A stretch of DNA of 59,940 nucleotides from an uncultured Oscillospiraceae bacterium (GCA_934465295.1 CAKSKU010000017.1:1-59940); one strand, 5' to 3'. Numbered from the stretch's first letter, positions 1-8,629 are shown. A program made the numbers and translations. The notes: generated by a model from the sequence alone, not told the origin.

Positions 1-149
1 GTGGTTCTTAAACATTATATCATTTTGGAAGTTGTTTTTCTATACTTTGTGTCACCTATCTATTGTAACATAACAAAAAGCGCAAATTTAATGTGTAATT
101 CACAATACGGAGCAGGTAATTTCAGACAAAATAATAAAGTCACAGCAAG

Positions 150-1035
150 GCGAAGCCAACTAAAGTTTACGTCCACGCTTTTCAAAGGGTGGCAGGGGTC
201 AAGGGGGCGGCGCCACCTTGTCGCTCTCCGCAGAGAGCGAAACTCCCTAAACTGACAGCCAATGCGTTGTTTCGATAAGCGTAATCATTATCAAATATAA
301 AGGCGCAATTCACACAAAAAAGGAAAACGAAATATGATAAACACAGTTTCGTAAACCTAAAAAAGTGAATTGCGCCATTCTGTGTTCCTAAAACAAACTA
401 TCCTCGGCGTGAAATACGCAGAGCGAAAGCGATAAGCATTTCACGCCGACATCGTTTGAACGGCGGTGGGATATGAACGTAAACCGACATTAATACTAAT
501 TTTTAATCAAAGTGTAGACAAAAAATCGGCGCAAAAGCCATATATGCGAGCTTTTGCTTGATTTTTTGTACACTTTCAGTTTAAAAATTAGTATAACGTA
601 GGGTCGGATTCCATATCCGACCGTTTTCACGCGCAACGGGATAAAACATAAACTTCGCCCCCAAAAACAAACCATCTGCCAGATATTCCATCGCCGTTCA
701 TACTTCGTTGAAGCTTCAAATCCACTCACTTCGTTCGCAGATTTTCGCTTCAAGGATAGATTTTTGAGGAAAATAGTATGGCGCAATTCACATTTTAGGT
801 TTTACAAACTTGATTTCTCATAGTTCTTTTTACCTTTTTTCGTGTGAATTGCGCCCTTAATTCAGTTGACAGTTAACAGTTTATAGTTTTTATTTAATAG
901 TGATTACGCTGTTGCGGCAAAGCCCTTAGCTAAAGTTTAGGGAGTTTCGCTTCTGCGGAAGCGACAATGGGACTCCGTCCCCTTGACCCCTGCCACCCTT
1001 TGAAAAGCGTGGACGTAAACTTTAGTTGGCTTCGC
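150..1035. repeat. Composite multi-hairpin repeat, inverted pair (locus R1)
   Basis: Both ends carry the same sequence in opposite orientation: a module starting GCGAAGCCAACTAAAGTTTA at 150 is matched by its reverse complement ending at 1035, and the match continues inward for about 55 bp. Inside each half come, in order, a small CTCTCCGCAGAGAG-type hairpin, the GGCGCAATTCACA...GTGAATTGCGCC stem (302-376 and 780-855), and a third hairpin module (about 398-480, and a different version about 690-770). A separate 102-bp palindrome sits at 493-594. No credible coding gene is present; the short open frames in both strands are read-through of repeat DNA. The bases before 150 hold nothing I recognise. 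Confidence 0.85.
493..594. repeat. 102-bp MITE-like palindrome, copy 1
   Basis: Begins ATACTA and ends TAGTAT. The two arms are complementary over most of their length and enclose the core TCGGCGCAAAAGC. It is almost identical to the copy at 13605-13706 and related to those at 35760-35861 and 49292-49427. It lies inside composite repeat R1, so it was probably inserted there later. No coding capacity. Confidence 0.85.
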
Positions 1036-1138
1036 ATTGTGCATTATAATTTGTTCTGAAAAAAAACCTAAATCAACTCTTGCCGTGGGTGCTTGTTTTG
1101 TACGAAACGCTGTTTTTTTAGGTAAATTCTGAAATCAC

Positions 1139-1167
1139 TTGACGTATAGAAAGAATTGAGATAAAAT
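1139..1167 (+). promoter_or_regulatory. Promoter of apbE
   Basis: TTGACG (1139-1144), a 17-bp spacer and TAAAAT (1162-1167). Transcription should begin near 1174, only a few bases before the apbE ATG at 1176, which leaves almost no untranslated leader. Confidence 0.6.
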
Positions 1168-1175
1168 TAAGATGT

Positions 1176-2186
1176 ATGAATATTTTTAAATTTAAGTTTA
1201 AACGAACTTTCTCTGTTTTAGTCTCCTGTTTGCTGTTCTGCGCATGCTCAAATTCGGCTGTGCAGCGGTCGCAGGTCAAGGAATTGTTTGCGTTCGACAC
1301 CTATGTCAGCATTACAAGCTATGACAGCTCCGATGACGGCACAAAGGAGCTTCTGAACGCCCTGAGCGGGGAATTTTCCGAAACATACAACAAAAAAGCA
1401 AGCGAATTCGCAGACGGGAATTACCCGAATATCCTCGAATGTGCGAACGTCTGCCGTGAATGGAACAGCCGCTTTGACGGCATCTTCGGCGAAAGCATCA
1501 ACTTCACCTGCGGCGCACTCACAAATCTTTGGGGAATATCGGGCGAGAACCCTCACGTCCCCGATGAGAGTGAGCTTTCCGCCGCACTTTCGACTTTGAC
1601 GGGCGAAGATACACCGTTTTCGCTTATGCCCGATGAGACTATGCTCGACTTCGGCGCATCGGCAAAAGGCTTCGCCTGCGACAAGGTAAAAGCACAGCTC
1701 GACAGCACCGATGCACAATGTCAGATAGTTTCGCTCGGCTCGTCGACGCTTTTATACGGTCGGAAACCCGACGGTTCAGAGTTCAGAGCCGCCGTAAAAG
1801 ACCCGCTTTCCCCCTCTGCCTATCTCGGCACGATAACGACCGACGCCGCATTTATCTCGACAAGCGGCGGCTATGAGCGTTATTTCGAGGAGAACGGCGT
1901 TAAATATGAACATATCCTTTCGCCGAAAACGGGTATGCCCGTTGAGACCGACCTCTGCTCGGTGACTGTTATCGCACCTGCGGAAACCCCGAATGGCGGA
2001 GCTTACACCGACCTGCTCGCAACTGCTCTATACAGCGGCGGAACTTCCGCCCTTCGTGAATTCATTGCGCAGGAAACCGAATTCGGCATCATTGCGGCGG
2101 ATAAAAACAACAACGTCTATGTCAGCGCAGGAGTTGATTTCACGCTTTATGAAGGTTCAGAATTCACCCTCTCGGAAAACCTTTAA
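1176..2186 (+). CDS. apbE: FAD:protein FMN transferase (ApbE family lipoprotein)
   Basis: ApbE enzymes move FMN from FAD to a threonine in target proteins outside the membrane; the natural targets here are RnfD and RnfG encoded downstream. The 336-residue product has a short lipoprotein signal ending at the lipobox FCAC. Family motifs are visible: DFGASAKGFACD in the middle, a SLGSS...G..P nucleotide-binding stretch, then STSGGYERYF, HILSPKTGMP and the C-terminal DLLATALYSGG. Length and motif order fit the family. It heads a run with the NusG-II and Gx-transporter genes and then rnfCDGEAB. There is no Shine-Dalgarno before the ATG, and the promoter is so close that the mRNA could be leaderless. 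Family assignment is firm; the Rnf target is inferred from context. Confidence 0.95.
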   Translation: MNIFKFKFKRTFSVLVSCLLFCACSNSAVQRSQVKELFAFDTYVSITSYDSSDDGTKELLNALSGEFSETYNKKASEFADGNYPNILECANVCREWNSRFDGIFGESINFTCGALTNLWGISGENPHVPDESELSAALSTLTGEDTPFSLMPDETMLDFGASAKGFACDKVKAQLDSTDAQCQIVSLGSSTLLYGRKPDGSEFRAAVKDPLSPSAYLGTITTDAAFISTSGGYERYFEENGVKYEHILSPKTGMPVETDLCSVTVIAPAETPNGGAYTDLLATALYSGGTSALREFIAQETEFGIIAADKNNNVYVSAGVDFTLYEGSEFTLSENL

Positions 2187-2547
2187 GCCGACCGATATTA
2201 TAATAGTATTGGTCGCGGCGGCAGTGCTGGCTTTGGCTCTTATCCTGCGGAATATTTCGCCCGAAAGCGGCTTGAATGCGGCTGTTTTCCACAACGGCGA
2301 TCGGATAGCCTTGCTTCCGCTTTCAAAAGACGGCGTTTATCCTTTCGATGAATACGGCGTTACGGTCGAGGTCAAAAGCGGCAGGGTCCGCATCTCCGAA
2401 TCGGACTGCCATGACAAGATATGCGAAAAGACGGGGTTCATCTCCTCGCCGATGCAAACGATAGTCTGCCTGCCGAACCGAATTTCCGTTCGTCTGATAG
2501 GTGATAAAGCCAATACAGACAGTAATATAGATGTAGTGTTAAACTAA
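2149..2547 (+). CDS. NusG domain II-containing membrane-anchored protein
   Basis: A 132-residue product with one N-terminal membrane segment (about residues 16-33, rich in V, A and L) followed by an extracytoplasmic beta-rich domain with the CHDKICEKTGFI stretch typical of stand-alone NusG domain II (DUF1312) proteins. Such proteins often sit beside apbE and Gx-transporter genes in Clostridia, but their role is not established. The start at 2149 overlaps the end of apbE by 38 bp; an AGGAG lies about 15 bases upstream. The open frame extends further into apbE, but a longer start would add sequence that is merely apbE in another frame. Translational coupling to apbE is likely. Confidence 0.8.
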   Translation: MKVQNSPSRKTFKPTDIIIVLVAAAVLALALILRNISPESGLNAAVFHNGDRIALLPLSKDGVYPFDEYGVTVEVKSGRVRISESDCHDKICEKTGFISSPMQTIVCLPNRISVRLIGDKANTDSNIDVVLN

Positions 2548-2559
2548 AAGGATAGATAA

Positions 2560-3075
2560 ATGAAGCTAAATCCGTTCAGATCGGCGGCAAGCTACGTTTC
2601 CGTTACGGGGATACTGCTTGCTCTCGCAGTTGCGCTCACAACGATAGAAAGTATGCTTTCGGCATTCCTGCCGGCAGGGGTGAGGATAGGACTTGCGAAC
2701 ATCGTTGTGCTTTGTGCGGCGGAATGTATAAACGCCCCGACTGCGCTGCTGATAACGCTGCTGAAGTCGGTGTTCGTGCTGCTCACAAGAGGCTTCACGG
2801 CAGGCGTTATGTCGCTCTGCGGCGGACTTCCTGCGTTTCTGATAACGGTGTTCCTGCTGAAAAAAACGAACGCTTCTTATATCGGAGTGAGCGTTTCGGG
2901 CGCAGTGCTGCATATATTCGGACAGCTTTTCGCCGCCTGCTTTTTCACGGGCAGCGCTTACACATTATATTACGCTCCCCTGCTGCTCGTCACGGCGGTT
3001 GCATCGGGATTTTTCACGGGTGCTGTTTCGGGACGGCTCGTTCCGCAATTGAAAAAGCGCATTTCACGGTTATAA
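2560..3075 (+). CDS. Gx transporter family / HepS-like membrane protein
   Basis: A hydrophobic 171-residue protein with about five membrane segments, matching the family annotated as Gx transporter or heptaprenyl diphosphate synthase component I (PF07456). Recognisable parts are the early LANIVVLCAAECI segment and the GGLPAFLITVFL loop. It follows the NusG-II gene by 12 bp and precedes rnfC, an order I know from other Clostridia, where the trio ApbE, NusG-II and Gx transporter accompanies electron-transfer complexes. The substrate is unknown; a role in flavin or quinone supply would be a guess. Family call is fairly secure. Confidence 0.8.
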   Translation: MKLNPFRSAASYVSVTGILLALAVALTTIESMLSAFLPAGVRIGLANIVVLCAAECINAPTALLITLLKSVFVLLTRGFTAGVMSLCGGLPAFLITVFLLKKTNASYIGVSVSGAVLHIFGQLFAACFFTGSAYTLYYAPLLLVTAVASGFFTGAVSGRLVPQLKKRISRL

Positions 3076-3093
3076 ATATTACCCATATAAATT

Positions 3094-3118
3094 GTAGGGG
3101 GCGGTTTTCCCGTCCCGA
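3094..3118. repeat. Small GTAGGGG...CCCGTCCC palindromic repeat
   Basis: A short inverted repeat, GTAGGGGGCGG then CCCGTCCCG. Related units occur at 13762-13782 and 18361-18385. It looks like a REP-type intergenic repeat. Confidence 0.6.
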
Positions 3119-3209
3119 ATACACACAACAAACTCACGGTATATCTCGGGGGTAAAATTCCCCGTTATTATATAGGTTCCTTCCGAAAAAGATTTTCACG
3201 GCAAATTTT

Positions 3210-3269
3210 TCTATGACTTTGCACATTTTTTCTTCTGTAAAAAGTATAAAAGTGTGTGAAGTCATAGCA
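3210..3269 (+). promoter_or_regulatory. Long stem-loop in rnfC leader
   Basis: CTATGACTT near 3210 pairs with AAGTCATAG ending near 3269, and the next inner bases (TGCACATTTT against AAAAGTGTGTG) extend the stem imperfectly. It stands 60 bp before the rnfC ribosome site in the 250-bp gap after the Gx transporter. There is no T tract right after it, so it looks like a leader structure rather than a terminator. Function unknown. Confidence 0.5.
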
Positions 3270-3331
3270 AAATTGCTTTGAAATATTAAGGGAGAACCAA
3301 AAAGCATTTTTGATCAGGGAGGAATATGCAG

Positions 3332-4627
3332 ATGAAAAAACTTAACGGCGTACATCTTTCGCATGACAAAAGAACGCAGGACTGCGCAACAGCGAATTTT
3401 CCGCTGCCAAAGCAGGTCATAGTTCCGATGTCACAGTCGATGGGTGCGCCATGCAATTGTCTTGTCAAGGCAGGAGATACCGTTTTTGTCGGTCAGAAGA
3501 TCGGCGATACGGACGCTTTTATGTCCGTTCCGATACATTCACCTGTTTCGGGTACGGTAAATGCTGTCACGGATTATCTTCTTCCGGGCGGAAATACCTG
3601 CAAGGCGGCAGTTATCGACACAGACGGAGAGCAGACACCCGATGAGAGCGTGAAAGCCCCCGTTATCACCGACCGAAAGTCCTTTATTGCGGCTATCCGT
3701 GAGAGCGGACTTGCAGGTCTTGGCGGCGCAGGTTTCCCTGCACACGTTAAAATGGGCTTTGACCCCTCAAAAACACCTATCGACACTCTTGTTATCAACG
3801 CTGCGGAGTGCGAGCCTTTTATCACCTCCGACTATCGTCAGATGGTGGAAGCTCCCGATGATGTTCTCGACGGAATAGCACTCGTTCAGAAGTGGCTCGA
3901 GATACCGAACTGCAAAATTTGTATCGAGAGCAACAAACCCGAAGCTATCGCACTTTTAAAGCAGAAAACAGCCGACAACAACGCTGTTGAAGTCGTAACT
4001 CTCCCCTCGACCTATCCGCAGGGCGCAGAAAAGGTAATCATTTTCTCCGCTACGGGAAGAATTGTCGAAGAGGGCGAGCTTCCTGCAAATCAGGGCGTTA
4101 TGGTAATGAACGTTTCCTCGGCGGCTTTCGTAAGCACCTACTGCAAAACGGGTATGCCGCTCGTTGCGAAGCGTCTTACTCTTGACGGCGATGCTGTTAC
4201 AAAGAACAACGGCAACTACATAGTTCCTATCGGCACAAGGCTTTCCGAACTTCTCGAATTCGGCGGTGCTGAAAACCCGAAGAAGGTCCTCTACGGCGGT
4301 CCTATGATGGGCTTCCCCGTTTATGACACAGATCAGCCCGTTCTCAAAACAACAAACGCTGTTCTCGCTTTCAACACTGTCAAGGAAGAAAAGGAATCCG
4401 CTTGTATCCGCTGCGGAAACTGCATCAAGGTCTGCCCTATGAACCTTATGCCGAATCTTCTTCTCCGTGCATACAAAGACAAGGACGTTGCGGCTCTTCA
4501 GGAGCTTAAGGTCTCGCTTTGTATGAACTGCGGCTGCTGCTCGTACATCTGTCCTGCACACAAGCCGCTCGCAGAATCAAACCAGCTCGCAAAGGGACTT
4601 CTGCCCCGACCTGCGCCTAAGAAGTGA
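3332..4627 (+). CDS. rnfC: Rnf complex subunit RnfC
   Basis: Cytoplasmic iron-sulfur and flavin/NADH-binding subunit of the Rnf complex, which couples electron flow from reduced ferredoxin to NAD with ion export. The 431-residue product has the N-terminal barrel-like region, the GGAGFPAHVK NADH/FMN-binding loop near residue 130, and two C-terminal 4Fe-4S motifs, CIRCGNCIKVCP (about residue 358) and CMNCGCCSYICP (about 397). An ATG also occurs at 3326, but GGAGG at 3318-3322 lies 9 bases before the ATG at 3332 and only 3 before 3326, so 3332 is preferred. First gene of rnfCDGEAB, the usual clostridial order. Confidence 0.95.
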   Translation: MKKLNGVHLSHDKRTQDCATANFPLPKQVIVPMSQSMGAPCNCLVKAGDTVFVGQKIGDTDAFMSVPIHSPVSGTVNAVTDYLLPGGNTCKAAVIDTDGEQTPDESVKAPVITDRKSFIAAIRESGLAGLGGAGFPAHVKMGFDPSKTPIDTLVINAAECEPFITSDYRQMVEAPDDVLDGIALVQKWLEIPNCKICIESNKPEAIALLKQKTADNNAVEVVTLPSTYPQGAEKVIIFSATGRIVEEGELPANQGVMVMNVSSAAFVSTYCKTGMPLVAKRLTLDGDAVTKNNGNYIVPIGTRLSELLEFGGAENPKKVLYGGPMMGFPVYDTDQPVLKTTNAVLAFNTVKEEKESACIRCGNCIKVCPMNLMPNLLLRAYKDKDVAALQELKVSLCMNCGCCSYICPAHKPLAESNQLAKGLLPRPAPKK

Positions 4628-4641
4628 GAAAGGAGAATATT

Positions 4642-5616
4642 ATGACAGGTTTAAGAGTTTCTCCGTCACCTCACAGAAGTGCCGGACTTACCACGCAGAA
4701 GATAATGCTCATGGTCATCATAGCTCTTCTGCCGGCAGCAATTATGGGCTGCGTTTACTTCGGCGTAAAAGCCGCACTCGTTCTTATCCAGACTATCATT
4801 TACTGCGTTGCTTTTGAAGCACTTTTCGCAGTTGTTACAAAGAAACCGCAGACGGTTTCCGATCTCTCCGCAGTTGTAACGGGTCTTCTCCTCGGAATGA
4901 ACCTCCCTGCAACTGTACCGTTCTATGTTCCGCTCATCGGCAGCTTTTTCGCTATCGTTATCGTTAAGCAGCTTTTCGGCGGCATCGGACAGAACTTCGC
5001 TAACCCTGCTATCGCAGCCAGGATCGTACTTATGGTCTCATTCTCTTCGCAGATGACGAACTGGGCAGTTCCGTTCTGGTACAAGAACAGCGCAGATGTT
5101 GTTACGGGCGCAACTCCGCTCGCAGCAAGCTGGTTCGACAACGGCTCCGCAATGGTTTCCCCGTTCACATTCAAGGATATGCTCCTCGGCACAACGGGCG
5201 GCTGCATCGGTGAGACCTGCGCACTCGCACTTATCATCGGCGGCATCTTCCTTATTATAACAGGAGTTATCTCCCCTGCAACTCCGATCGCTTTCATCGG
5301 CGTTTTCGGCGTTCTCACACTTTGCTACACGGGCAGCCTTACAATGACGGTTTATCAGCTCCTTGCAGGCGGTCTTATGATCGGTGCGTTCTTTATGGCT
5401 ACCGACTATGCGACAACGCCGCTCACAACAAAGGGCAAGATCGTATTCGGCGCAGGCTGCGCTATCATCACATTCGTTATCCGTCAGTTCGGTTCATTCC
5501 CCGAGGGCGTTTCCTTCTCGATCCTCCTTATGAACCTGCTCACACCTTACATCGACAAGCTCTGCAAGACTAAGCCGCTCGGTGCAAAGAAACCCGTAAA
5601 GGAGGCTGCTAAGTAA
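4642..5616 (+). CDS. rnfD: Rnf complex subunit RnfD
   Basis: Integral membrane flavoprotein of the Rnf complex. The 324-residue chain has about eight to nine hydrophobic segments, and the motif VTGATPL near residue 155 holds the threonine to which ApbE attaches FMN by a phosphoester bond. The start at 4642 follows AAAGGAG with normal spacing; an upstream in-frame GTG at 4624 overlaps that ribosome site and rnfC and is not preferred. Its stop codon overlaps the rnfG start by one base. Ion specificity (sodium or proton) cannot be read from the sequence by eye. Confidence 0.95.
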   Translation: MTGLRVSPSPHRSAGLTTQKIMLMVIIALLPAAIMGCVYFGVKAALVLIQTIIYCVAFEALFAVVTKKPQTVSDLSAVVTGLLLGMNLPATVPFYVPLIGSFFAIVIVKQLFGGIGQNFANPAIAARIVLMVSFSSQMTNWAVPFWYKNSADVVTGATPLAASWFDNGSAMVSPFTFKDMLLGTTGGCIGETCALALIIGGIFLIITGVISPATPIAFIGVFGVLTLCYTGSLTMTVYQLLAGGLMIGAFFMATDYATTPLTTKGKIVFGAGCAIITFVIRQFGSFPEGVSFSILLMNLLTPYIDKLCKTKPLGAKKPVKEAAK

Positions 5617-6272
5617 TGTTTAAGGAAAAAATCCAGCCTTCGCTCGTGCTTACGCTTATCTGCCTTATAACCTGCGCACTCCTCGTTATCGCTCACGATG
5701 CGACCTACAAGGACAACACGGGCGTTATCACGGACGATATGCTCGCAAGCCTTGAAGAAATTTACGGCACTTCGGACGGCTTCACGATGAAGCTTGACGA
5801 AAATGGTGCTATCTACGCTCCCGAGGGCATCACCTGCGTTCTCACCGATGAAAACGGCAACGCAGCATTTGAAGTTACCACAGACGGCTATTCCAGCGGC
5901 GGTATCCATGTTCTCGTCGGAATGGACGCAAGCGGCTCTGTTTCGGGCGTTTCCGTGCTTTCGCTCGGCGAAACTCCGGGTCTTGGCACAAAGGTAAGGG
6001 ATCTTCCCGAATTCCGTGACCAGTTCAAAGGTCTTACATTCGACAAGCTCCCCAAGGCTTCCGAGGACGATGATTCCCCGAAGAAGTTCGTATGGGGCAG
6101 CGCAGACGAGATCGAAGCACTCAAAGAAGAAGCTGCTTCCGCTCCCGCAAGCGATACATTTGAACTTGACGCTATCACAGGCGCAACATTCTCCTCAAAG
6201 GGCACATACAGAGCAGTCACCCTCGCTCTTGCTGCCTATAATGAAATGGAAGGAGTGACCGTAAGTGAGTGA
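5616..6272 (+). CDS. rnfG: Rnf complex subunit RnfG
   Basis: Membrane-anchored, externally facing flavoprotein subunit. The 218-residue product has one N-terminal membrane segment (about residues 10-26) and an FMN-binding domain, with the modification motif DAITGATFSS near the C terminus; the second threonine of TGAT (about residue 191) is the expected FMN acceptor. The GETPGLGTKV stretch of the family is also present. The start overlaps the rnfD stop by one base with AAAGGAGG just upstream, and its own end overlaps rnfE by eight bases, so translational coupling is likely. Confidence 0.95.
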   Translation: MFKEKIQPSLVLTLICLITCALLVIAHDATYKDNTGVITDDMLASLEEIYGTSDGFTMKLDENGAIYAPEGITCVLTDENGNAAFEVTTDGYSSGGIHVLVGMDASGSVSGVSVLSLGETPGLGTKVRDLPEFRDQFKGLTFDKLPKASEDDDSPKKFVWGSADEIEALKEEAASAPASDTFELDAITGATFSSKGTYRAVTLALAAYNEMEGVTVSE

Positions 6273-6951
6273 GAAAAAAACCACCAACACCTACGAGCTT
6301 GTAAAGGGCATACTTAAAGAAAACCCTGTTTTCGTTACAATGCTCGGTATGTGTCCGACGCTCGCCGTTACAACAATGGCTTCAAACGGCATCGGTATGG
6401 GACTTGCGACTACTTTCGTTCTCGTTTGCTCCAACCTTGCCATCTCCCTGCTTAAAAATATTATTCCGAAGGCAGTCCGTCTCCCCTGCTTCATCGTCGT
6501 TATCGCAAGCTTCGTAACGCTCATCGAATTCCTGCTCAAAGGCTATATCCCTGCGCTTTACGACAGCCTCGGACTGTTCCTTTCGCTTATCACAGTAAAC
6601 TGTATTATCCTCGGCCGTGCAGAAGCCTTCGCTTCAAAGAACAACCCTTGGAAGTCGATGCTTGACGGTCTCGGCAGCGGTCTTGGCTTCACGCTTGCGC
6701 TCTTCCTTATGGGAAGCGTCCGTGAAATTCTCGGCTCGGGTCAGTGGTTCGGCATCGACCTCCACCTCCCGATCACGATGACGGTATTCGTTATGCCGGC
6801 AGGCGGCTTCCTGACGCTCGGCTTTATCATTGCCGTTGTCAACAAGCTCGCAAAGAAAGCTCCTCCGAAGGAGCTCGGCTGCGCAGGCTGTCCCAACGCT
6901 GCAAAGTGTCAGACTATAAACAAAAAGGATGAGGAAGGGGGAAATGACTGA
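6265..6951 (+). CDS. rnfE: Rnf complex subunit RnfE
   Basis: A 228-residue multi-span membrane protein with the conserved Rnf/Nqr membrane core (for example CPTLAVTT near the start and LGSGLGFTLALFL in the middle). RnfE and RnfA together bind a membrane-embedded iron-sulfur cluster through half-membrane helices. The start is GTG, overlapping rnfG by eight bases, with AAGGAG upstream. The C-terminal tail is notable: after the last membrane segment it has ELGCAGCPNAAKC, three cysteines in a C-X2-C-X5-C arrangement, then a charged end. A cluster-binding role for that tail is inference only. Confidence 0.95.
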   Translation: MSEKKTTNTYELVKGILKENPVFVTMLGMCPTLAVTTMASNGIGMGLATTFVLVCSNLAISLLKNIIPKAVRLPCFIVVIASFVTLIEFLLKGYIPALYDSLGLFLSLITVNCIILGRAEAFASKNNPWKSMLDGLGSGLGFTLALFLMGSVREILGSGQWFGIDLHLPITMTVFVMPAGGFLTLGFIIAVVNKLAKKAPPKELGCAGCPNAAKCQTINKKDEEGGND

Positions 6952-7529
6952 TGAGATCTCTGCTCGTTATTCTTTTGAGCGCAATGCTCGTTGACAACTT
7001 CGTTCTTTCAAAATTTATGGGTATCTGCGCATTCCTCGGCGTTTCCAAAAAGCTCGACAGCGCAGTCGGAATGGGTGCTGCCGTTACATTCGTTATGGCT
7101 TGCGCCGCACTCGCAACATACCCCGTTTATATGCTTATCCTTGTTCCGCTCGGACTGGAATATCTTAAAACGGTCGCATTTATCCTTATTATCGCACTTT
7201 TCGTTCAGATAGTTGAAATGTTCCTTAAGAAAGCCGTTCCGCCGCTTTATAAGGCTCTCGGCGTTTATCTTCCGCTCATTACAACGAACTGCGCAGTTCT
7301 CGGCGTAACTATCCTTAACATCGACAACAGCTATAACCTCGGTCAGTCGGTCGTAAACGCTGTCGGCGCAGGACTTGGATTCTCCCTTGCGCTTGTGATA
7401 TTCAGCGGCGTTCGTCAGAGAGTAAATGCTGCCGACACTCCTGCTATGTTCAAGGGTGTTCCCGCAACACTTATCGCTGCATCAATCGTTTCCGTAAGCT
7501 TTATGGGCTTCTCGGGAATGTTCAGCTAA
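6951..7529 (+). CDS. rnfA: Rnf complex subunit RnfA
   Basis: A 192-residue membrane protein with six hydrophobic segments, homologous in layout to RnfE. Seen motifs are DNFVLSKFMGICAFLG near the start and PLITTNCAVLG in the second half; the cysteines in these two segments are the expected ligands of the membrane iron-sulfur cluster shared with RnfE. The ATG overlaps the rnfE stop (TGATG), so the two subunits are probably made in step. Length and order in the operon are normal. Confidence 0.95.
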   Translation: MRSLLVILLSAMLVDNFVLSKFMGICAFLGVSKKLDSAVGMGAAVTFVMACAALATYPVYMLILVPLGLEYLKTVAFILIIALFVQIVEMFLKKAVPPLYKALGVYLPLITTNCAVLGVTILNIDNSYNLGQSVVNAVGAGLGFSLALVIFSGVRQRVNAADTPAMFKGVPATLIAASIVSVSFMGFSGMFS

Positions 7530-7544
7530 AAGGAGGAAGGAAGT

Positions 7545-8513
7545 ATGAGTTTTATTATTCCTGCCCTTGTTTTTGCGGCTATCGGACTTCTCGCAGGTGT
7601 GCTTCTTACAGTATGCTCAAAGGTTTTTGAAGTCAAGACAGACGAAAGGATCGACAAGGTAAACGAAGTTCTTCCGCAGGTAAACTGCGGTTCATGCGGT
7701 TTCTCAGGCTGCGCGGCTTATGCCGAAGCTATCGTTAAAAACGGCGTTGCAACAAATCTCTGCAATCCCGGCGGCAATGAGGTCGCCAAAAAGGTCGCAG
7801 AAGTTATGGGCGTTGCCGCAATGGAATCCGTTCCGAAGATCGCAGTTGTCCGCTGTAACGGCGACTGCAATGCACGTTCGGAAAACAAATTCGAGTTTGA
7901 CGGCGTTCAGTCCTGTAAGGCTGCAAAGCGCTTCTACAACGGTCAGAGTGCCTGCGCTTACGGCTGCCTCGGTTACGGCGACTGTATACGTGAATGTACT
8001 CATGACGCTATCTCTATCGTAGACGGCGTTGCAAAGATCGACCGCTCCAAGTGCGGCGGCTGCGGACTTTGCGCAAAGGCTTGTCCTAATCAGCTTATCG
8101 TTGTCCACGATATAACAAACCGCATCGACGTTCTCTGCTCCTCGCAGGATATCGGCAAAAACACCCGTACAGCCTGCAAAAACGGCTGTATCGGCTGTAA
8201 AAAGTGCGAAAAGACTTGCCCGTTCGGCGCAATCACCGTTGAAAACAACCTCGCACGCATCGATTACAGCAAGTGTAAAAACTGCGGCAAGTGCGTGGCA
8301 GGCTGTCCTACACACGCTATCCAGCGCTGCGACGGCATCGTAATGGTTGCAAAGCCTGCCGCTCCTAAGCCTGCTGCTCCTGCAAATCAGGCGGCTGCCC
8401 CGACAGCTCCGAAAGCCGAAGCACCTGCTCCAAAGCCCGAAGTAAAGGCTGAAACCGCTCCCGAAGCTAAGGTTGAAGCTAAAGCTGAGGTCAAGGCAGA
8501 AGAAAACAGCTGA
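7545..8513 (+). CDS. rnfB: Rnf complex subunit RnfB (ferredoxin-accepting)
   Basis: Entry point for electrons from reduced ferredoxin. The 322-residue product has an N-terminal membrane anchor (about residues 5-25), the CGSCGFSGC cluster motif near residue 50, and then a run of ferredoxin-type motifs including CGGCGLCAKAC, CIGCKKCEKTC and CKNCGKCVAGC, consistent with a multi-cluster clostridial RnfB. After about residue 270 comes an unusual 50-residue tail of A, P, K and E repeats with no cysteine, probably disordered. It follows rnfA by 15 bp with AAGGAGG as ribosome site and is the last gene before a strong terminator. Confidence 0.95.
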   Translation: MSFIIPALVFAAIGLLAGVLLTVCSKVFEVKTDERIDKVNEVLPQVNCGSCGFSGCAAYAEAIVKNGVATNLCNPGGNEVAKKVAEVMGVAAMESVPKIAVVRCNGDCNARSENKFEFDGVQSCKAAKRFYNGQSACAYGCLGYGDCIRECTHDAISIVDGVAKIDRSKCGGCGLCAKACPNQLIVVHDITNRIDVLCSSQDIGKNTRTACKNGCIGCKKCEKTCPFGAITVENNLARIDYSKCKNCGKCVAGCPTHAIQRCDGIVMVAKPAAPKPAAPANQAAAPTAPKAEAPAPKPEVKAETAPEAKVEAKAEVKAEENS

Positions 8514-8535
8514 TTTTTAGCGTTATAAATGAATT

Positions 8536-8570
8536 ATCCCTCCCCTAAGTGATTCGGGGAGGGATTTTTG
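8536..8570 (+). terminator. Terminator of the rnf operon
   Basis: ATCCCTCCCC (8536-8545) pairs perfectly with GGGGAGGGAT (8556-8565), followed by a T run. Confidence 0.9.
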
Positions 8571-8600
8571 TATATGGCACCAAGCTTTTTATAAAATGTA

Positions 8601-8629
8601 TTGACAACGTAATCATTTTGATGTACAAT
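8601..8629 (+). promoter_or_regulatory. Promoter of the antitoxin gene
   Basis: TTGACA (8601-8606), 17-bp spacer, TACAAT (8624-8629), about 30 bp before the antitoxin start. Confidence 0.7.

Noticed and set aside
1..255. 84-codon frame at the window start
   Set aside because: Begins at the edge, has no ribosome site and its second half is repeat sequence.
496..786. 96-codon open frame on the minus strand
   Set aside because: It is made of repeat DNA (palindrome copy 1 and a composite half-unit). The same peptide fragments recur wherever those repeats occur, for example at 43124-43327.
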